Of a stretch of 8,969 nucleotides of DNA, positions 5,714-8,969 are shown in pieces. This DNA is from an uncultured Gammaproteobacteria bacterium (GTDB taxonomy: Bacteria > Pseudomonadota > Gammaproteobacteria > UBA9214), in assembly GCA_905480305.1 (NCBI GenBank), contig CAJQPV010000245.1, positions 1-8,969 on the forward strand. The letters are read 5' to 3'. Within the stretch, counting starts at the first letter, position 1. Each line of letters begins with the position of its first letter. The position numbers and the translations under genes are program-made. The notes under the pieces were generated by a model, which worked only from the letters and a program-made list of their open reading frames with translations, had not been told where the DNA came from and did no database searches.

Positions 5714-7906
5714 GTGCACAAAAGCCTCCTTCGCATCGCTGTTCCATCACCACTGTATCGCAGTTTTGATTACCTGTTACCCGATGGCACCGATGCAACT
5801 ACTCTGAAAAACGGCGTACGTGTCCGCGTCCCGTTTGGACGTCGCACGGTCATCGGTGTGTTGCTTGCCGTTACCAGTGAATCCGCTGTTGAAACACACA
5901 AACTGAAACGCGCGCTGGCAATATTGGATCGCGAACCGGTACTGACTGCCGAGGTGCTGGCGATGGTGCAGTGGGCCAGCGACTATTATCACCATCCGAT
6001 CGGTGATGCACTGACGGCCGCGCTGCCGGTATTGCTGCGACAGGGTGAAGCACCCGAGGCAAGTGCCATACCGGCATGGCGACTGACAGCGACAGGCAGC
6101 GCGGTAGACACCAGCACGCTGGCACGCGCCGCCCGGCAGCAGGTAATCATGGCCGCGTTGCAGCAACAGCCACAGGGGCTGGCACGCAGCGCGCTGGAGG
6201 CACCGGCGAACGTGCTGCACGCACTGCAAGATAAAGGCTGGATCGAATCGTTCAAGCTGGAGCCCAACTCGAACGTTGGTAACCCGGTTGCCTCACTGCA
6301 CACCCTCAATCCGGCACAACAACACGCCGTCGATACCATCCTTGCACGTTACGGGGAGTTCGCACCGTTTCTGCTCGAGGGTGTCACCGGCAGTGGCAAG
6401 ACCGAGGTCTACCTGACGCTGGTGGAACAGGCACTGGCGCAGCAGCAACAAGCCCTGGTGCTGGTTCCGGAGATTGGCCTGACACCGCAACTGGTTGAGC
6501 GCTTTCAGCAACGTTTTCCGGTGCCGCTGGCCGTACTGCACTCCGGACTCAGTGACCGCGAACGACTCAATGCCTGGCAACTGGCGCGCAGTGGCACAGC
6601 GCCGATCATCATCGGCACCCGCTCTGCCATCTTCACCCCGCTGCTGCGGCCCGGACTGATCGTCGTCGACGAGGAACATGATGCCTCGCTGAAGCAGCAG
6701 GACGGTTTTCGTTACTCGGCCCGCGATCTCGCCATCTGGCGGGCGCGGCGGCTGGACATTCCGGTGGTGCTCGGCACCGCCACGCCTTCGCTGGAGAGCC
6801 TGCTGAACGTCGAACAGGAACGTTATCAACGACTTGACCTGCCGGAACGTACCGGTATCGCGCGCCCGCCCACATTCAAACTCATCGACGTGCGTGAGCA
6901 GCGCCTCGAAGACGGCTTGTCGGCAGCGTTGCTGGCGCACATGCACCAGCACCTCGATGCCGGCGGACAGGTGCTGCTGTTCCTGAACCGGCGTGGCTTT
7001 GCGCCCACCCTGATGTGTTATGGCTGCGACTGGGTGGCCGAGTGCCGCCGCTGCGACGCACGTCTCACCTGGCACCGGCATGACAACCGCCTGCACTGCC
7101 ACCATTGCGGCAGCCAGCGACCGGTCGACACGCTGTGCCCGTCCTGTAAAGGCACCGACCTGCACCCCGTCGGCCAGGGCACTGAGCGCGTTGAGCAGGC
7201 GCTGGCAGAACACTTCCCCGCTATTGAGAATATTCGCATCGATCGCGACACGACCCGGCGCAAGGGTGAACTGGATCGCTTGCTGGAGCAGGCTCGCAGT
7301 GGCGAAAGCCGCCTGCTGCTGGGCACACAGATGCTCGCCAAGGGCCACCATTTCCCGAATGTCACGCTGGTCGGCATCCTCGATGCCGATCACGGCCTGT
7401 TCAGTACCGATTTTCGCGCCAGCGAACGCATGGCCCAGCTGATCGTGCAGGTCGCCGGCCGCGCCGGCCGCCATGAACGCCCCGGTGAGGTCCTCATCCA
7501 GACCTGTCACCCGGAACATCCGCTGTTGCAGTTGCTGATTACCGAAGGCTATCCGGCCTTTGCCCGCGCCGCGCTGACCGAGCGCCGCAGTGCGCAGATG
7601 CCACCGATCACCAGTCTTGCACTGCTGCGTGCCGAGGCAGCGTCTGCCGACACGGCCATGCATTTCCTGGCGACCGTGCAGCAACGTATCCGCGCCACCG
7701 GCCTGCCGGGCGTCGAGGTATGGGGACCGGTACCGGCCACCATGGAGCGCCGCGCCGGCCGATTCCGCGCCCAGCTGTTGCTACAATCCGCGCAACGCGG
7801 CGCCTTGCAGCGTCTGCTCAGCACACTGGTCAGGGAACTGGAACAGTCCAAAGAGGCCCGCCAGGTACGCTGGTCGGTGGATGTGGACCCGGTGGACACT
7901 TACTAA
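5714..7906 (+). CDS. priA: Primosomal protein N' (PriA helicase)
   Basis: This 730-residue protein is the DEAD/DEAH-type 3'-5' helicase that recognises stalled or broken replication forks and reloads the replicative helicase through the PriB/PriC/DnaT pathway. In order: a 3'-DNA-binding domain (1-105, with SFDYLLPDG near 17-25); a winged-helix region (about 115-180); helicase lobe 1 with Walker A GVTGSGKT (223-230, K229) and Walker B DEEH (319-322); a zinc module with eight cysteines (C435, C438, C444, C447, C462, C465, C475, C478) inserted before lobe 2; lobe 2 motifs GTQMLAKGHHFPNV and QVAGRAGR; and a C-terminal domain. Spacing is almost residue-for-residue that of E. coli PriA. The start is a GTG: an in-frame TGA sits 18 bases before it and no Shine-Dalgarno is obvious, so expression is probably low. 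It is followed by argS, as in Pseudomonas. The candidate origin lies just upstream. Confidence 0.97.
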   Translation: MHKSLLRIAVPSPLYRSFDYLLPDGTDATTLKNGVRVRVPFGRRTVIGVLLAVTSESAVETHKLKRALAILDREPVLTAEVLAMVQWASDYYHHPIGDALTAALPVLLRQGEAPEASAIPAWRLTATGSAVDTSTLARAARQQVIMAALQQQPQGLARSALEAPANVLHALQDKGWIESFKLEPNSNVGNPVASLHTLNPAQQHAVDTILARYGEFAPFLLEGVTGSGKTEVYLTLVEQALAQQQQALVLVPEIGLTPQLVERFQQRFPVPLAVLHSGLSDRERLNAWQLARSGTAPIIIGTRSAIFTPLLRPGLIVVDEEHDASLKQQDGFRYSARDLAIWRARRLDIPVVLGTATPSLESLLNVEQERYQRLDLPERTGIARPPTFKLIDVREQRLEDGLSAALLAHMHQHLDAGGQVLLFLNRRGFAPTLMCYGCDWVAECRRCDARLTWHRHDNRLHCHHCGSQRPVDTLCPSCKGTDLHPVGQGTERVEQALAEHFPAIENIRIDRDTTRRKGELDRLLEQARSGESRLLLGTQMLAKGHHFPNVTLVGILDADHGLFSTDFRASERMAQLIVQVAGRAGRHERPGEVLIQTCHPEHPLLQLLITEGYPAFARAALTERRSAQMPPITSLALLRAEAASADTAMHFLATVQQRIRATGLPGVEVWGPVPATMERRAGRFRAQLLLQSAQRGALQRLLSTLVRELEQSKEARQVRWSVDVDPVDTY

Positions 7907-7918
7907 TAACCGGGAAAG

Positions 7919-7946
7919 TTGCACCCGGCTGGCGGGCAGGGATAAT
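7919..7946 (+). promoter_or_regulatory. Possible argS promoter
   Basis: TTGCAC (7919-7924) and GATAAT (7941-7946) are 16 bases apart; the -10 matches five of six positions, the -35 three of six. It sits just after the priA stop. A start near 7953 would give argS a leader of about 110 bases that contains the whole REP-type inverted repeat. Confidence 0.4.
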
Positions 7947-7979
7947 AGGCGACCCGTTTACTGCCAATACAAACATTAC

Positions 7980-8046
7980 GCAGCAGCGGATCTCGTCCGC
8001 GATGGTTTTTTTATACCGTGCAATCGCGGACGAGATCCGCTCCTGC
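7980..8046. repeat. REP-type inverted pair (REPIN-like element)
   Basis: AGCGGATCTCGTCCGCGAT (7985-8003) is repeated perfectly in reverse complement at 8023-8041 around a 19-base loop. After one mismatch the outer four bases (GCAG/CTGC) pair again. Each arm is itself a small palindrome, GCGGA-TCTCG-TCCGC, and the right arm read on the minus strand begins GGAGCGG, like the GGAG-headed REPs of Pseudomonas and Xanthomonas-type genomes that RAYT transposases mobilise. Two REPs facing each other form a REPIN. The loop holds seven T (8006-8012), so the left hairpin might weakly terminate priA transcripts. Only one copy is present in this window, so the repeat-family claim rests on structure and resemblance. 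Confidence 0.7.
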
Positions 8047-8050
8047 AGGA
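8047..8050 (+). promoter_or_regulatory. Weak ribosome binding site deciding the argS start
   Basis: AGGA lies 14 bases before the TTG at 8065, longer than usual. It is too close (2 bases) to the in-frame TTG at 8053 and well spaced (5 bases) only for an ATT at 8056. Family alignment, not spacing, favours 8065. Confidence 0.4.
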
Positions 8051-8064
8051 AATTGATTACTCAC

Positions 8065-8969
8065 TTGAAAGAACAGCTCACACAATTACTCACTGACGCC
8101 GTCGCCACCCTGCAGGCCGAGGGTACCTTGCCCGCCGATATCAGACCCACCGTGATGCTGGAGCGTACCCGCGACCGTGCCCACGGTGATTTCGCCAGCA
8201 ACCTGGCGATGACACTGGCCAAGCCGGCACGTCGTAACCCGCGCGACATCGCCGAACAACTGGTTGCTGCCATTAAAACCGGCGGACAACTGCAGAAGGT
8301 GGAAATCGCCGGGCCGGGATTTATCAACTTCTTCCTCGGCCCGCAGGCCTGGCACGCCGGCATCAACGAGATTCTCGAACAAGGCGAGCAATTCGGGCGC
8401 AGCGAGACTGGCAAGGGCTCACGCGTGCAGGTGGAGTTCGTTTCCGCCAACCCGACCGGCCCGCTGCATGTCGGGCACGGCCGTGGCGCCGCTTACGGGG
8501 CAGCCGTCGCCGACCTGCTGGCCGCCATCGGTTATGAGGTGCACCGCGAATACTATGTCAACGATGCCGGCCGCCAGATGGATATCCTTGCCGCCAGCGT
8601 CTACCTGCGTTATCTCGACCTGTGTGGCGAACAGATACCGTTCCCGGCCAACGGTTACCAGGGCGATTACGTCTGGGACATTGCCGCTACCCTGCACCGC
8701 GAACACGCAGATGCCCTGCGACACCCGGTCGCCGAGGTGTTCAGGGATGTAGCGGCCGATGAACCCGCTGGCGGCGACAAGGAAACCCATATCGACGGCC
8801 TGGTTGAGCGCAGCCGTACCCTGCTCGGCGATACTCACTACCGGCAGGTATTCGATGCAGGGCTGACCGCCATCCTCGGCAACATCCGCAAGGACCTGGA
8901 AGAATTCGGCGTGGTCTATGATGATTGGTTCTCGGAGCGCTCGCTGTCCGACAACGACACCGTTGCCGC
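8065..8969 (+). CDS. argS: Arginyl-tRNA synthetase (N-terminal part, cut by window edge)
   Basis: The frame runs open to the window end: 301 complete codons plus two bases of an enzyme usually near 560-590 residues. ArgS is a cytosolic class I aminoacyl-tRNA synthetase that charges tRNA-Arg and needs the tRNA for amino acid activation. Residues 1 to about 110 are the ArgS-specific N-terminal domain that contacts the tRNA D-loop, including ERTRDRAHGDFASNLAM. The catalytic Rossmann fold begins at VEFVSANPTGPLHVGHG (123-139), where HVGH (135-138) is the HIGH signature; YYVNDAGRQMDILA follows. The KMSK loop and anticodon domain lie beyond the window. No ATG occurs near the start. TTG at 8065 is chosen because MKEQLTQLL then aligns with the Pseudomonas-type N-terminus MKDTIRQL; TTG at 8053 is an alternative. 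The long inverted repeat ends only 23 bases upstream and could affect expression. Confidence 0.95.
   Translation, partial: MKEQLTQLLTDAVATLQAEGTLPADIRPTVMLERTRDRAHGDFASNLAMTLAKPARRNPRDIAEQLVAAIKTGGQLQKVEIAGPGFINFFLGPQAWHAGINEILEQGEQFGRSETGKGSRVQVEFVSANPTGPLHVGHGRGAAYGAAVADLLAAIGYEVHREYYVNDAGRQMDILAASVYLRYLDLCGEQIPFPANGYQGDYVWDIAATLHREHADALRHPVAEVFRDVAADEPAGGDKETHIDGLVERSRTLLGDTHYRQVFDAGLTAILGNIRKDLEEFGVVYDDWFSERSLSDNDTVA

Noticed and set aside
6293..7684. Long 463-codon open frame antisense to priA
   Set aside because: It lies fully inside the well-conserved priA gene, has low-complexity Q/G/A/R-rich translation and no recognisable motif; long antisense frames are common in G+C-rich genes.
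2821..7860. Change in GC skew across the DnaA-box region
   Set aside because: Rough hand counts of six 60-base lines in pnt (G 102, C 111) and six in priA (G 112, C 117) show no clear switch; the sample is too small and coding bias interferes, so skew neither supports nor refutes an origin here.

Overview
The window looks like a chromosomal segment of a non-enteric gammaproteobacterium with a moderately GC-rich genome. Three things point this way: priA followed directly by argS (the order I recall from Pseudomonas and relatives), a three-gene proton-translocating transhydrogenase (pntAA-pntAB-pntB, not the fused two-gene form of E. coli), and protein sequences close to gammaproteobacterial families. 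I cannot name a genus. No phage, IS element, CRISPR array, tRNA or rRNA is visible.

Layout. Positions 1-1987 hold a leftward cluster, read from right to left: an HNH endonuclease-like protein, a stand-alone 5'-3' exonuclease (FEN / Pol I 5'-nuclease type) 9 bases downstream, and a fructosamine/ketosamine kinase 55 bases further on, cut by the window edge. A 299-base divergent intergenic region follows. Positions 2287-5092 hold the rightward pnt operon, whose genes overlap by 4 and 1 bases, closed by a strong hairpin at 5102-5139. A 621-base gap (5093-5713) then separates pntB from priA, the primosomal helicase gene at 5714-7906. A 158-base spacer carries a long REP-type inverted repeat and a probable promoter. 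The window ends inside argS (arginyl-tRNA synthetase), which appears to use a TTG start.

The most notable stretch is the pntB-priA gap. It has four perfect DnaA boxes (TTATCCACA/TTATACACA type), a fifth with one mismatch, and an 85-base tract of about 76% A+T abutting one box in the same DUE-then-box polarity as E. coli oriC. This is a good candidate for a replication origin, or at least a DnaA-binding locus, at a position (pntB-priA) that is not the usual dnaA- or mnmG-linked one. I infer this from the sequence; there is no proof here.

Functional themes: NADPH supply and redox balance (Pnt), repair of glycated amines (kinase), DNA processing and replication restart (HNH, 5' nuclease, PriA, the DnaA-box cluster) and translation (ArgS).
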